Source: Usnea hakonensis
Lineage: Eukaryota; Ascomycota; Lecanoromycetes; Lecanorales; Parmeliaceae
Length of the DNA: 64,000 nucleotides
Direction of reading: 5' to 3'
NCBI GenBank assembly: GCA_013423325.1
Contig: BLJB01000099.1
Coordinates: forward strand, 33,164-97,163
The first letter of the stretch is position 1. Each line of letters opens with the position of its first letter. The notes under the pieces are model-generated. The model had not been told where the DNA came from. It worked only from the letters and a program-made list of their open reading frames with translations, and did not search any database. Shown piece after piece: positions 32,314 through 44,601 of this stretch. The position numbers were made by a program, and so were the translations under genes.

Positions 32314-34430
32314 TTAAAATTCGGCGCGACGCCCCACTAGCGGATCCACGGGACAAGCCTCCAAAAACCCTCCATACCGCGCCATAACCTCCTTCCTTTC
32401 CTCTCTCCCCAACAGCGAAAAGCCCACGTCCGTCTTCGGCGCCCCGGCCCAAACTGTCAGTCCCCGCGACGGCGGCACAAAGCCGGAGCGGGCATAGATG
32501 AAGGTGTTTTCGATGTAGCGCCCGGAGTAGGAGAAGTCGCCGTGGGCGAGGACTTGCAGGTTTGGGAGACCGTGGGGGCTGAAGGCCCAGGAGGCGAAGG
32601 CGCTGAGGGAGGGGACTTGGTCGGCGCGGTGGGGGTCGTGGCTCATTTGTTGGCGTGTGGTTGCGGTGAGGGTCCAGGGGAGGGGGGTGCTGAGGGGGAG
32701 GGTTTCTGGGAGTGTTTGCGTGATGAGGTCTGTTTGGGCTATTTTTTTGTTGAGGCCGGAGAGTCGGATGTGGAGGAGTTTGATGGTGTTGAGAGCGGTG
32801 GTGGAGGATAGTCTTTTGCGCTGTGCGGGAGGGGTTGGTGTTTAGTGGTTGCGTGTTTTGAGGACTGGTGCGTGGCACGGTTGTTGATGGAGTGAGCGGA
32901 AATGACTTACCAGGCTGATGATGTCCCCGCAAATAGCAAAGCATTCGAGGTCGGACTTGGTCAATAGCTCCTCAAACACAGTTCCTAAAGCTTCCCTCTC
33001 GTCTTCCACTGTTTTCGTTAAAGGACACGTATCCACGAATAAATAACGCCTGTCGAAGTGTTGCCGTAGCCTCTCATGATAGATAAAGTGTTTGAGCGTC
33101 GACTTGTGGTTTAGCACCGAGTTCCAATACTTTCGAGTCTCCAAGGAGGGTTTAATGAGCAACCCCAGATCTTCGAGTCCTTCGAATGCTTCCAAGAATG
33201 TCTCTATTGGTCGTCTTTCCTCTTTTCTGTCGTCCATGGAGAGGTGAAACAGTTTGAGCCTCATTCGCTTGGGAGAGTCCGCGAGTGCGAGTAGGAAGTC
33301 TGCGCACGATCTGCAATTCTGCAACTTGAGACTCCTGAGCATAGCCACGTTGAACGCGGAAACCAATTCAGTGACAGCGCCCTCGAAAGATATGTGTGAG
33401 AGAGATAGTGCCGTTAGTGTCGGGAAAACGACAAGATCAGTCTTGGGTTGCAGTTGAAGGACTTTCCATGCCAAGAAGTTGTATGTGGATGATTTCTTGG
33501 CAGCATCTTCCTCGGCAGCCTCTTCCCCCGCACAGTCTTCGTCATCGTCACGTCTTTCGCTCAGCAACACCGTTCTCGGAGGAGGATAGTTTGCCGCGTT
33601 CCAATCAACAACATCGATCGCAAAGGATTGCATGTGGACCGCATTACACTCGATGACCCCTCGGAGGTCTTCCATCCATGCGCTTGCTACAAGTCCCTTC
33701 CACGAGAGATGGCGCAGCCTCTTCAGATTTTGTAGTCCCAGTGAAGCTGGGTGTTCCATATTCCACAGACAATGACCCCCTGTGACTATTGACAGTGATT
33801 CAATGTTTGACTGCTTCAGAGGAATGTATCCCCACGGACCGAATAACGGGGCGATTTCGTAGGGCAGGCATGTCATAATATTCCAGCTTAATTGAGATTA
33901 TCAGTGGGTGATACGGCAATCCTGGAGGAGTTTGCTTACCTGAAACCCAGAAGTTGATTATCTCTCAAATGTCGAGTGAGTGGTAAAAGGTTCAAGGCAA
34001 ACCTATCCACCAGATTCGGGAAAACTTGGCCGTCGCTTAAGTTGTAAAGCATCCTTATTTCCGGGTTGGTACGGTGCGGGCACTTGCCCCACATATCCTG
34101 ATAGCACGGCTTATTGACGATAACATTCTTTACATGTTGTAAATGATCTTGCGGCGGGCAGTATGTATAGGATCGTAGGAAGGGATCGATGTCCAGGCCC
34201 AAGTGTCCCTCGTCCTTTTCTCGGATAGTCAGAGTCTTCCACAGCAAAGGGTTTAGAGCAGTATGTAGCGCCTTGCAAACGCGGCACCAGCTACTGAGGT
34301 CATGCTGACGGAGATCCTGCTTCGATTTTAGCCCCTACTTTGAACGGAGGGGACAAGAGACCTTTGCGATGGTGTATAGGACCTCAGTCGGCAGACGATC
34401 TAGTCTGAGTACAGCGGCGGAAGTCGACAT
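32314..34430 (-). CDS. F-box protein with leucine-rich-type C-terminus
   Basis: Four exons fit: 34430-34362, 34316-33940, 33886-32911 and 32820-32314, 642 residues. Introns are 34361-34317 (45 bp, GTCTCT donor, the weakest), 33939-33887 and 32910-32821; all keep frame. The N-terminus is an F-box: LDRLPTEVLYTIAK joined to DLRQHDLSSWCRVCKALH and NPLLWKTLTI. It would bind Skp1 in an SCF ubiquitin ligase. After FSWNIMTCLPYEIAP come repeated strand-like blocks (LQNLKRLRHLSWKGL, FPTLTALSLSHISFE, MLRSLKLQNCRS, FEGLEDLGLLIKPSL) typical of irregular leucine-rich repeats that choose the substrate. The C-terminus has GRYIENTFIYARSG. Such fungal F-box genes are numerous and their targets unknown. Confidence 0.8.
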
Positions 34431-34780
34431 GATTTCTGGCAAATGTTGAGGTGTATGCAGGTTGTTGGACCACACAATGAAAGATTTGGGAGGCACAAGC
34501 ATCAGGTAAGAGATGTGGCACAAGGAAACGGACTTGACTCAGCGCGCGGCTGCAATAGCGCTTGATTCACGCTAGTCCGGATTGAGCGAGTCTCTCTTTC
34601 TCCTATATAAGGACCTCGGCATAGCGACGCATCCGTATCAAAGTTCACAACCTCTGTCCACCTAGCCATCCCTCCAAGGACAAATAGCAGTCTTTCCGAT
34701 TTCTTCATTCGTCCTTTTGACCGTCTTCGCGTTGGTGATACGAAGGCTGCGAAAATTGTTACAGTTACCTGCCGTATGAC
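34431..34780. other. short intergenic region
   Basis: 350 bp between two minus-strand genes. A CCTATATAAGG motif at about 34603-34613 could be the TATA element of the F-box gene, about 180 bp upstream of its ATG. Confidence 0.35.
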
Positions 34781-35996
34781 TTACCGCATGGTCTCTGTTT
34801 TCTCAACGATCTCTTGAATCAACTTTCTCAGTTCGACCCTCTCCTCCAAAGGCAAATAGTGCCCCCGTCCCTCAAATATTTTCTTCGTCACACCCATCTC
34901 TTCTCCTCCCAATTCCTGTGCCAGAACCTCGCCATGCGGAACTGTAATCAAATTGTCCAGTGTGCCGTGAATTACTATTATTCTCTCTCTACCAACCTTA
35001 TCGGCAATTTCTTCGAGCTGCTCCGGACTCTTCTTATGCCATCCTGCAGCTATCGCTTGACAAATGAAACCCTTGCGAGTGAAGCCTTCAGTGTCTCGGC
35101 GTTTAAAGAGCTCTTGGGCGGCAAAGCGGTCGCCGTTGGTGGGAAACTGACCGTGTTCGTCTGGCTGCGAAAGCCAAGATTCGCTGACTCGGCTCTTGAC
35201 TTCTGCGATTTGCTTATCAAGGGACTTTGGGATACTTTCTCCGTCAGCGTTGAAACTGAGTGCCATACTCAATCTCTTACAAAATGTTAATGCGATCTCG
35301 CAGATTTTCAAAGTAGCCCTTTCCTGAGTCAATGAATCTTTGAAGGAGCTCAGTGGCTCGCGCAACGTACAATGGTATTCTTGAGCCGGGCTGCCGTCGA
35401 CACCAGCGAAAGACTGGTCACTCTTTCCGGGTCTTGATAGGCCTAGGTCGATGTCAACTCCGCTTACAATACTTCCCACATGAACATGTACCATTTCCTG
35501 GGCTATCATGCCGCCCATACTAACGCCGATTATATGGGCCGATCTCTTTCCAACCCAGCCAACGTGGTCTAGCAGCTCGAGAGTGTCTTTGGCCATTTCA
35601 GACGTCGAGTACCGCATGACCGGCTTGTCGCTCTCGCCCATACCGCGGTTGTCAAAGATGAGGCACGAGTAGTTGGAAGCCCGGTCATGACCAAAGTCTA
35701 CAGTCTGTCTTTGCCAAAACCATTTGAAGGCGCCAAGACCGATGATCCACTGGCTTCAGTTCTCAGCCTTTGCCACACTTCAACATCTGTACTCGCAGGC
35801 CAATCTATTCTACAGTGTTTCCGAGACGACTCACCACTAAATGTATGGGCCCAGTCCCATGGATTTCATATACAATATCAAAGGGACCTCCTCTACCACT
35901 TGCAACGGCACATTTTCCTTTACTCGTTGGCTTGAGATGCCAGATGGCAGTGCTAAAAGCCGGATGTTTGACGACTTCCGCAGCAGTGAGAGGCAT
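34781..35996 (-). CDS. alpha/beta hydrolase
   Basis: Five exons fit: 35996-35835, 35749-35492, 35442-35371, 35318-35281 and 35234-34781, giving 327 residues. Introns are 85, 49, 52 and 46 bp, all GT..AG. Reading straight through 35491-35235 destroys the family pattern. Splicing restores AYQDPERVTSLSLVSTAARL, then NTIGYFENLRDRIN, then IPKSLD. The core has FDNRGMGESDKP, the nucleophile elbow GVSMGGMIAQE (Ser131), the acid in HGTLDNLITV (Asp270) and the base in GRGHYL (His302). Oxyanion-hole residues would lie near WIIGLGAFKW. No signal peptide is seen, so it is probably intracellular. Fungal relatives include lactonases, epoxide hydrolase-like and esterase enzymes; the substrate is not predictable. 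Confidence 0.85.
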
Positions 35997-36772
35997 CTCC
36001 AAACCAGAAAGAAGAAGAAGAGAAAGAAGAGAAAGAAAGCTCTGCGAGATGTCGCTCTTATGTTCTGTCAATCGGCACGTCCGAGCGCAAGATAGCAAGC
36101 TCAATGCAGACTCCGGTAAGCACGATAAGATGACATCCCGCTTTATACTCCGAAGGTCTTGATTCCGCCAATGAGGTCATAGAATTTTACTCGCTCTATT
36201 CCCTACTACGAGAGCTTTCTTAAGTCCTCTCCACCTTGATCGCTTACTCTATATGATTTTAGAAGCAACCGCTCAATAATCTCCACAGACAGTACATACT
36301 CTTACACAGTAATCAATCCAACGCAGCCTAGCCCTCCCCCGGCTCAAACTACCTAAATCAAGGTTCACCCCCCGGGCACCCATCCCACCCCGGCCCGAGA
36401 GCTCACCCAATCAAATAGCTCCCGCAAGACACGAAACAACGGCGTAGACTCTTTCCTCCGGTTCCCCTCGCTGCTACATGCCGCTAAACCCCGTACATAT
36501 TACGTCCCCGTAACATGAAACTCAACAAAACACCACTTTACAAATCATTAATACGAAGCAACCCCAAGGTGCCTCGTGCGGCGTAAGCTGAACACCACTC
36601 CCACCAAATATGCGAGTACAAAGGCCGGGCTCGTGCCCTGCAGACTGCAGACTCCTATTCATTTCCAGCGCGGCGTTCACCTGCAATTGCCATTTCTTGA
36701 CTCCCTAGACATCAATAACCCAGCAGGCCTACTCTACCACTCTCCCCTCATCAAAAATCGCGGATACCAGCC
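35997..36772. other. intergenic, divergent promoters
   Basis: Between a leftward and a rightward gene. Open frames here are the antisense of the hydrolase N-terminus or have no features. Confidence 0.3.
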
Positions 36773-37267
36773 ATGCTCTTCCACAACACCTTCCTCCTCC
36801 TCCTCCTAACGTGAGCCCCCTTCCCAACCCTGACCCTAACCCGACTCCCTCCCCTCCCTTCCTGCGCCCCCATCACTAACGAACCCTCTCTCCCCAACAG
36901 CGCACTTCCCACCACCCTCATCCAAGCCCGCCACCACCGCTCCCACACGCCCTCCACCACCGGCACATACAACACCTACACAACCACCAACCAAACCAAC
37001 GCCACCCTCTCCCTCACCACCCTAACAACCCTCCCCGCCTCCCTCACAACCAACCCCCCCTCCTGCCCCACAATAACAACCCTCGTCCAGCGCAAGGGTG
37101 TTTGTCCCCTCATCGAATGCCTCCCTATACTATCGACTGCCACGACTACTTTTAGTGTTGGGTGCGGGTGTGCGGAAGCCACGCCGACGGCTACATCGAG
37201 TGTGTGTTTGGATGGGTGTTTGAGGAGTACGAGGACTGTGTTTGAGGAGCCTACGGGGGGGTGTTAG
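36773..37267 (+). CDS. small secreted protein with eight cysteines
   Basis: Exon 1 36773-36810, intron 36811-36900 (GTGAGC..CAG) and exon 2 36901-37267 give 134 residues. The signal peptide is MLFHNTFLLLLLTALPTTLI. A Thr/Ser-rich segment with possible O- and N-glycosylation sites (NQTNATLSLTTLTT) follows. The C-terminal half has eight Cys spaced C-x12-C-x4-C-x14-C-x1-C-x11-C-x3-C-x13-C. The CxC..C(x3)C..C end resembles CFEM domains, but the Asp and the first half of the CFEM pattern are missing, so I do not call it CFEM. It is probably cell-wall associated or secreted. The neighbour to the right is a secreted glucanase in the opposite direction. Confidence 0.7.
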
Positions 37268-37644
37268 TGCTTTGGCCTGGGGAAAGAGGGGGTGTTTATG
37301 GGGTGGGTGCGTGCTGTGATGGATTGTGGGGAGAGGGGGATTTCGAGAGGAGGGGGTGGGGGGAAGAACAGGGGATATATGATATATGAAGTGTTGTACC
37401 GTGATATGGAAAGGAGCTATATACGTCGAGTGCGAGATGTGTTTCCATTCAATGTATATACTTGTATGCCTACAAATATTACACAAACATCACTCCCAAA
37501 CCTCATTCAAGTATCAAAGACCAGCCACACAACGAACATACACCCCACGCACAGAAATAGATTTGGGTGAGAAGCACACGTCATGTGCAAAACGAGTGTC
37601 AGGAAGGCCTACCAGAAAACCAGCATCGCGACGCACAAACACCA
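37268..37644. other. short intergenic region between convergent genes
   Basis: 3' flanks of two convergent genes. G-rich then A-rich; no gene. Confidence 0.35.
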
Positions 37645-39089
37645 CTAAAATCCAGCGCAAGGATTCGAATTAATCGCATCATCCAAATCCGTCGGTATCG
37701 CCCCCGCCGTCACAGCCTCTGCTCAAACCCAATCAGCTCAAAAACCCACCACACCGACACCAAATCACAGGAGATGAACCAAACTCACCCTGATACGACC
37801 ACCGATAATCACTCAAATCCGACCTCCAGCTCCAAAACAGCCACCCGGCCTGCTTCTCATACGCAATAATCTGCGCCGCAAACCACTGCGCGTAGAACGC
37901 GACGTGGTCCTCCGGCGGCGCGAAGCCGGTGCTCGTGTTGAACTGGACGTTGTTGGCGACGCTGAGGCTGAATTCCCCGACGATGGTGGGCGTGTTGCCG
38001 CCCCGGTCGTCGTGGCAGGAGAGGTTGAGGTAGGCGTTTGGGGTTTGGGAGGGGCCGGGGACGTTGATGGAGCTTTCGTTGGTGTATTTTAGGTAGCGGT
38101 GGTCGTCGTAGGCGGCGAAGACGGTGTCGGTGAGGTATTGTTGGGGTTCGCCGGAGTTCCATTTTGTGTTCTGGGGGGAGGTTGGGTGGGTTAGTGGCTG
38201 GTGGGATGGAGGGAGATGGGGAGGGATGGGGGTTTACCATCATCTCGATGTGGAGGCGATTGTTAGTGGGGATGTTGAGAGCGGCTTCGGCGGCACGGAT
38301 GCGCGACCATGCGGTTGGGTAGTATGTTTGTCTCATGGAGTCCGTGTTGCTGTTATTGCCCATCACTGGCTCGTTGAGTATTTCCAGCATGCCGACATTC
38401 CGGTAGTTGGTGTTCGTGTGCGTGATGTTTGTCATCCACTCGAGAAACTCGTACGCCCGCTCGTATTGGTAGTCCACGTAGAAACCTGGCGAGGGAGCGT
38501 CCTGGCAACTCGGTATTCATGAACTGTCTCTACGGGTCTTCCAGACTGTACGTACCTGTCCAGTATCCGGATTTCCAGCCACCTGAGCTCCCGGCGCACC
38601 ATGTAAGTCGATAATGATGTACATGCCTGCATCGCTCGCCCATCCGCAAATTTGCTCCAGATACTGCAGTCCTCCTTGCGGAAAGTGTTCGCTGTTCGAG
38701 TAGACCAGATCTTCACGAATCCAGTAGCCCACGGGAATCCGAATGGCGTTAAGGCCATACGATACCATCTTGGTAATGTCAGCCTGGGTGGTCCACGTGC
38801 TCCAGTGTTTCGCCCAGGCCGTGTTAGCAGCAGCCTGACCTAGCATGTTGACACAATCGAACTCGGATGCGGTACTGCCACAGCCCATTGTGCTCCACTC
38901 GTTAGACGCCATCCAGGGCTCGACGACGAATTGAGAACCGAGATTTACTCCACGGATTTTCGAGGTACCGGGGAAAGCAGGGGCTTGGCGCCGCAGGTTA
39001 CCATGGGCCAGCGGTTCCTCATCCCATGAGGGCAACCATGCGGCTGAGAGGCTGGCATAAGCGGTGATAGCGATGATGCAAGACCTCAT
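37645..39089 (-). CDS. secreted GH5 endo-beta-1,6-glucanase-like enzyme
   Basis: Four exons fit: 39089-38556, 38501-38238, 38170-37789 and 37718-37645, 417 residues. Introns are 54, 67 and 70 bp with standard ends. The signal peptide is MRSCIIAITAYASLSAAW, followed by a probable propeptide with LRRQ. The domain begins KIRGVNLGSQFVVEPWM, and NEWSTMGCG with KHWSTWTTQADI is typical of fungal endo-1,6-beta-glucanase B rather than exo-1,3-glucanases. Catalytic residues are Glu222 (acid/base, LEILNEPV) and Glu332 (nucleophile, VGEFSL). SYGLNAIRIPVGYW and IIIDLHGAPG are further GH5 signatures. The last exon ends GAIPTDLDDAINSNPCAGF, the normal family tail. It would cut beta-1,6-glucan in fungal walls. 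Confidence 0.88.
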
Positions 39090-40454
39090 GGTCGGCGGAC
39101 AGGTAGGAGACGTAAGTGGAATGTAACCAGTACGTTTGGTCACTCAGTACTAAAGTGATAAAAGCCCCTTTTGAAGAAATCAATAGGAGGTAGAAGCGAG
39201 GGTGAAGGTGAAAAGTACTGAGACGAAAGTAAGGAGTACATTGAGATGGAAATTGAACCCCTTTTATATGCAGATAATGAAAAGGGCGCAGCCAGCTTTC
39301 GAGGTCCAGCAGATGTTTCAATGAGGCCCATACTGCCGAATCCAGCTTCCTGCAGCCCTCCTTCATACGGATGAAAGGATCAGCATCAGCTGAGCCCCGG
39401 AAATTTGTCATCTTGTATGCCGCTTCAATGATTTTTATGACTCGTGTGTGTGGCTCTGCGGCACTCGCAGATAGAATCTCACACGGCTTGAGGCTTGAGC
39501 TAGTGCGGATGTGGTTAGTCAAACATGATGTCCTCAACACGTGCTCTCCTGAAGATTAAAAGTAGGTTCCCGGTGGGCAGAATCCCTGGTTGATCTTTTA
39601 CTTGTGTCATCTAGAACTTCGTTATGACACGAGGATGGAAGCAAGTTCTGGTTCTTGGTAGCATGGCAAATAAGCTAGACTATATGGGGCTAGCTAAAAA
39701 GCCATCAGAAAGCGCCTTGCCACTCCTGGAACCTTCTTCGTTCCTTCTTTACCTCGACGCTGACAGAAATCGAGATACGGAGCCAGGACTCCTTTCAGCC
39801 GTGTTATGGCCGTATGACTGTCATATGATGACCAAGAATGCGACAAATAAAAGTGGCTGATTATGAAGCGATGAAGCTCTGGGGTTGCCAAAAACTCACC
39901 ACTTGCAACACGGTAAAGATTCACGTGAAAGAGACCTACAGTGGAATTTTCGGTGCGTCGATTGGCTATTTATAGAGATAGGTATGAAATATTGCCTAAC
40001 CAAAACGTGTGGGAATCTTTTGTTAGGAAAGAGGTCATTTGATACGTTGCGATATGTTAATGTTCCGAGACGGCTGCTTACGCCATCTAACGAAGATATA
40101 ATGTTGCTCGAAGGTCGTGCCGTCACTGCCGCTGGTGGCGATAGTGCCGGAGTGACGACCTGGCTGCCGATATTGATGTAAGGTGGTGAGGCTGCGTGTG
40201 TCGAATTGGCTTCTAAGTCAGGTTAGGTTCGATTCCTAATGGCGCTGATCCAATGGTGGAGTGGTTAGTTGTCTTTCTTGCGTGAGATGGAGCCGAAAAT
40301 GTGACCACGAAGATTAAAGGGAATAGCGAAGAAGATATCGGTGCGCCGTCGCTTTTTGATACGCTTTGGATTTCTGGGCTCGAGGGATTTTTGTGTAATG
40401 ATAGCACGTATATTGCACGATTCCCATCTCTCCCATCACCTTTGAGTCTATCAC
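39090..40454. other. intergenic, with a tRNA-like patch
   Basis: About 1.4 kb. It contains the glucanase promoter, short unsupported frames, and a sequence at about 40206-40246 with a perfect T-arm discussed as a finding. Confidence 0.35.
39261..39268 (-). promoter_or_regulatory. TATA box of the glucanase gene
   Basis: TATAAAAG on the minus strand, 172 bp upstream of the ATG at 39089. Confidence 0.4.
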
Positions 40455-43400
40455 TCAATCAACTTCCTCATGAACAGTGGGATTTCGGCTTATAGTGCGA
40501 TTGACCTCCAAATCCTCTTGCCCCACTTCTTGCGCGGCGTGATCCGGTGCCTGCTCCCCTTGAGACGCCAAGGTGAACCCATTATGCTCAACAATGATAG
40601 GTCCGCTAACCGATGTGCTTCGAGGACTGTCCAGAGCCGAGGTGGGGGACCGAGGTCGAGGCGAAGTTTCACGGGGGTGAGGCGCAAGGTCAGGCGGATG
40701 TGGAAAAGGGGTTCTTTGAGTTGTAGGGAGGGAGCTGGGTCTTTCGGGGAAGTAGGTGACGCGCTGGTGATGGGGAATGTCATTGTCTTCGGTCAGTACG
40801 TCAGGTTCCTCGGAGATTCTATCCAGGAAAGGCTCCTCGTCCGCTGGGTTTGACCGTTCCTTCATTGCTCCGCCTTCCGCGTCCGGATCTGGCTGAGGAG
40901 GTCTAATGTCGGATTCAAAGTGAGCTTTGCGTCCTGACATGGGGAAAGATCGCTGACGCTCCGGGCCTGACGACGGAAATGATGTGTTTTTCAGGGCGCT
41001 TGGCCCAACTTCTGACCTTGTGCGACTCGGGGGAGCAGGTAGGCCTGTGCCAGGCATATCACTGTCTTGGATCGTGGTCAACTGTTTCAAGGTCTGTGCA
41101 ATGACTTCAGCGTCACTGAGCTCAGTCTCCGGTCCATTTTTTTCAGTGTCCAACCTCTTGATTGGGGGATATCTTGACTCTTCATCCTCACTTGAGTCGA
41201 ATTGGTGCCGAGTTTCCGACAGCCTTCGCCGCAGCGAAGGCGCCCAACTCCGGTCTCGATAGCTGCCCCTTCTCGAAATCGCCGGTTGGGAGGGTCTTCT
41301 AATGTACGATGAGGCTGCAGGTTCTGGTCCAACAGATCTTCTAGATAGCGATCGCCGTCGAGGTCTGCGGTCGTCAGAGAACCCAGGAGAGTCGTCGGAT
41401 GGATTGCCGATGTGGTCATCACCTCGAACACGTATGCTGCCATTGAGTATACGTTCTCGGACGTAGTCATGGGGAAGTCTGGATGCACCCGCTCGAAGAA
41501 CGAGAGCTTTACTTTGGCTGGGTGCCTCTACAGCATGCCTTTCGTCATACTCGTCGTCGTATCTGTCAGCTGTTCTCTGCCTGGAGTACTTCTCGCGCGG
41601 CCTATACTGGTATCTTTCGTCACGGCGAATCAAAATCGCACCGTAATCGGGAGACAACGTATCGTCTTCATATCTGTCTCGGTCAGGGGCAAGGTCCCGC
41701 TCTGGCTCATACTCCCGAGAAGGCGACCTCTCTTTGCGCCTGATAACGATTTGATCCCGAGGCCGCCTTGGGTAATCGTCATGTTCTTCCTCAACTACGA
41801 TAATATCTTCCTCAACTGTGCCCTGCCTTGAACGAGTGCGATCATGCCCTCCTCTTGGTCTTGGATACTCATAGTATATCTCCTCTGGCACCTGCTTTGA
41901 GGGTTGTGAGGTGTAATCTCTTGGTCTTGGTCTTTCCCGGGACTGGTCTCTCCTGACGATGGTCCCTCCGCGAGGGCCAAATGAGTCCTGTCTCATTGCG
42001 CGAGAGCGAGACCGCGACCCCTCTTGCCAGTGTCTTGGTGGCGATCTGTCCTGATCACGAGATCTCACGAAAATCTCTTCCTCATAGCGCTCTCTGGGCC
42101 CATAGCGACTATTATTCCTAACAACATTGTGACCTTCCGAGTCTAAGTTCCTCTCTTTTATTTCGATCATCTCGCGAGGGCGATGGCGAGCAATGGAATC
42201 TTCTTCTGCAACGTAACTGTATACTCTTCGCGGTTGAGATGGAGGCGGAGGGTGGTCGAGGTCATAATAATATTGGTCAGATTCATTTGGGGTTTTCTCG
42301 ATAATGATTTCTCTTCGAATGGGTTTTGAAGATTGTCCCTCGTGTATGATGCCCGGTGCTCGACTCGAATTCGATTTTCCAAGCTCCGTTGGGCGCTTTT
42401 CATATATACTTGTCGTTTTCGTATCGGACTTCAACTGATCTCGAAGATAGTCTATCATATCGTCGAGATCCGTGAGACGCTTGTTATCTTGGGGTCCGAG
42501 CCTGTGCTTCTTCTTCTCTAGTCTCGCGATTCTATTTCTCAGGTCCAAAGTATTCGGTGCAAGGACATTGTCGTGGGTAGACTTGGCCTCCCCCTTCGGG
42601 CCATATTCTTCCCCCAGCCCTCCGTCGAATGCTACACGTTTTGGCAACCCACTGCCTAGACCTTCGATCTTGGGTCTGACGCTCGGCAAGTCACTATCTT
42701 GGTCATGAAGGCTTGGTCTACTTAAAGTTAGCTGTATTATTTGCTCGTCACGCCTTACAGTGAAAAGCCTCGCCGGTGACCATTTCTGCGGCAATTCAAA
42801 GTGGCATAGTGTCCACCCTGGCTCTTCTTCTCTGCGATGGTTTAGAAACTCCAGAATTCTATTCCTACAGTATGGCTTGAGTTTTGCAAAATGATTCCAG
42901 GCCACCTCCAGGTCCTTTCTGCTCATTTTCATCTTTGCGTCCATCCAATCCGCAGAGGCTAGAATCCTTGTGTTCTGATTTGTGCAAATATCGAGTACCC
43001 AAACTTCGATCTCGAACCACGAGTAAGGATCAGTAGTGCTATTCGATAGCGAAGAATTCAGCGACGATTCCAGCGAGCTATCTTTCGTGTACTTCTTGGT
43101 GCGCCACCTTAAAATCACAGAGTCAGCCACAGCACTGATCATTCCCTGTCCAAATGAGATGAACTTTTCTAATCCAACGATTTTCAGTGTGTCAATGGTA
43201 ATGAGGAGATAGATGAAGGGGAAATTTTCGCCCATGTACATTTTCGTAATCGTAATCCTCTGTCACAGCGTCGGTCATTATTCAATGAAGATACATACAT
43301 TGAGCATATATCCATCTCGAACCAAAGTCTTCGCAGTCCGGCCGGACATGCCTGAGAAGAGCTTGAATAAATACGCGTACGGCAATTACTTAATTCATGC

Positions 43401-44601
43401 TTGTTGACCTAATGACGTCTTACAAGTTTCTCACAATAGAACACGATGTATAACAAGCACTAAGGGCTGGATGGAAAGTGCCAAGAACTTACCTTGGCAA
43501 ATGAAATCGGGCCCATCTGCTCGCTGTGAAACGTGTATCGTTCTCCTCCACCATCGGCCCCCGCTCGTTAGACGATTCTCTTCGAGAAAGACTTGGTCGC
43601 ACCTCGGGAGCCAAAGTGGTACCGCTCACGGCCTGAAAGTCCAGATTTGAGCTTTCCATGACCACTTGAATGTGTGTAGACTCAAGCCCCAAGCGCTCTA
43701 GCTCTTTTCGGAACTTATCTCTCTTTCCGGCCACGCGTTTCGCTTCTTCTTCTTGATTTTTCTTATATTCCTCGACAGCCTTGCGCTCCACTTCACGCTG
43801 TATATCCTCCTCCTTTCGTCTCCGTACATCGTCTTCTGCCTGTATGGTTCTGGCACGCGCTTTTATTCTCTCTTCCTCTGCATCGCGGTGAGTCTTTTCT
43901 TTGAATAAGAGGAAGTCCTCCAGCATCTCCGGCTCGTCATCCGAGAACGGCGTATCACGAGCTCTCGAGGCCCTCGGTCGATTTTGCGCCATTTCCTTGG
44001 CCTTTTCTACCCTCTTCGTCGCCCACACTCTAGCCTTGTGGAGTTCTGGTATGTCTTGCGCCAATCTTTGTTTTTCGACTTGGGTTGAACTTTGCTCGAG
44101 TTAGCAAAGCTGCAAGGGGAGCTTAAAGCGCACTCACGCTCCTAGAACCATTGCGGCCGAGAACAGAAGCGAGAGATCAAGCTTTATCCTATGAAGTTCC
44201 GCTCGAGGTACTTCTAGCTTTATCTTGGCGAACGGCCAGCGGAAGGTTGAGAAGAGGGACGGGTCCACCTCGTCCCTGTCTGAGTCTCTTGAATAAGTTT
44301 TCCAACCTCCCTTGCATAGAACACTCTTGACATCTCTTATAATCTCTTGACACTCCGATGAACACCGGACAGCGCTGTTGATGCCTTCTTCGCTGAAGAC
44401 TTTGGTATGCGGATTCTGGTTGACAAGCTCTCCGATATCTTTCAGCCTCTCACTCGTGGTGAGTATCTCGTTCCCGATCCTTTGTATGTGCGACGGCGCA
44501 TCCTTGACCTCTTCAATGTAAGTGATCAGGGTTTTTGACAGACTGATGCCGATCTGAGCGACGCTGAGGATGGCGCTGGCTTCTCCGATCCCAGCGGCCA
44601 T
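40455..44601 (-). CDS. HeLo-like/STAND-type N-terminal domain protein with Arg/Asp-rich tail
   Basis: Three exons: 44601-44138, 44089-43493 and 43257-40455, 1287 residues. Intron 1 is 48 bp (GTGAGT..AAG, GCTAAC branch site). Intron 2 is 235 bp and its acceptor (CAGAG) is chosen to keep frame; a small extra exon inside it is possible. The N-terminus (MAAGIGEASAILSVAQIGIS, with TYIEEVKDAPSHIQRIGNEI) matches the fungal N-terminal domain found in STAND and related nonself-recognition proteins. A long charged coiled coil follows (RRRKEEDIQREVERKAVEEY). Exon 3 starts with a folded region (ITKMYMGENFPFIYLLI and WFEIEVWVLDICTNQNTRIL). Some 600 residues of low-complexity Arg/Asp/Ser-rich sequence end the protein. 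No NACHT, NB-ARC or repeat domain is present. Confidence 0.75.

Noticed and set aside
43258..43492. Extra small exon (GMSGRTAKTLVRDGYMLN) inside intron 2 of the HeLo-like gene
   Set aside because: It has good GT/AG borders but its phase does not fit both neighbours; kept only as a possibility.
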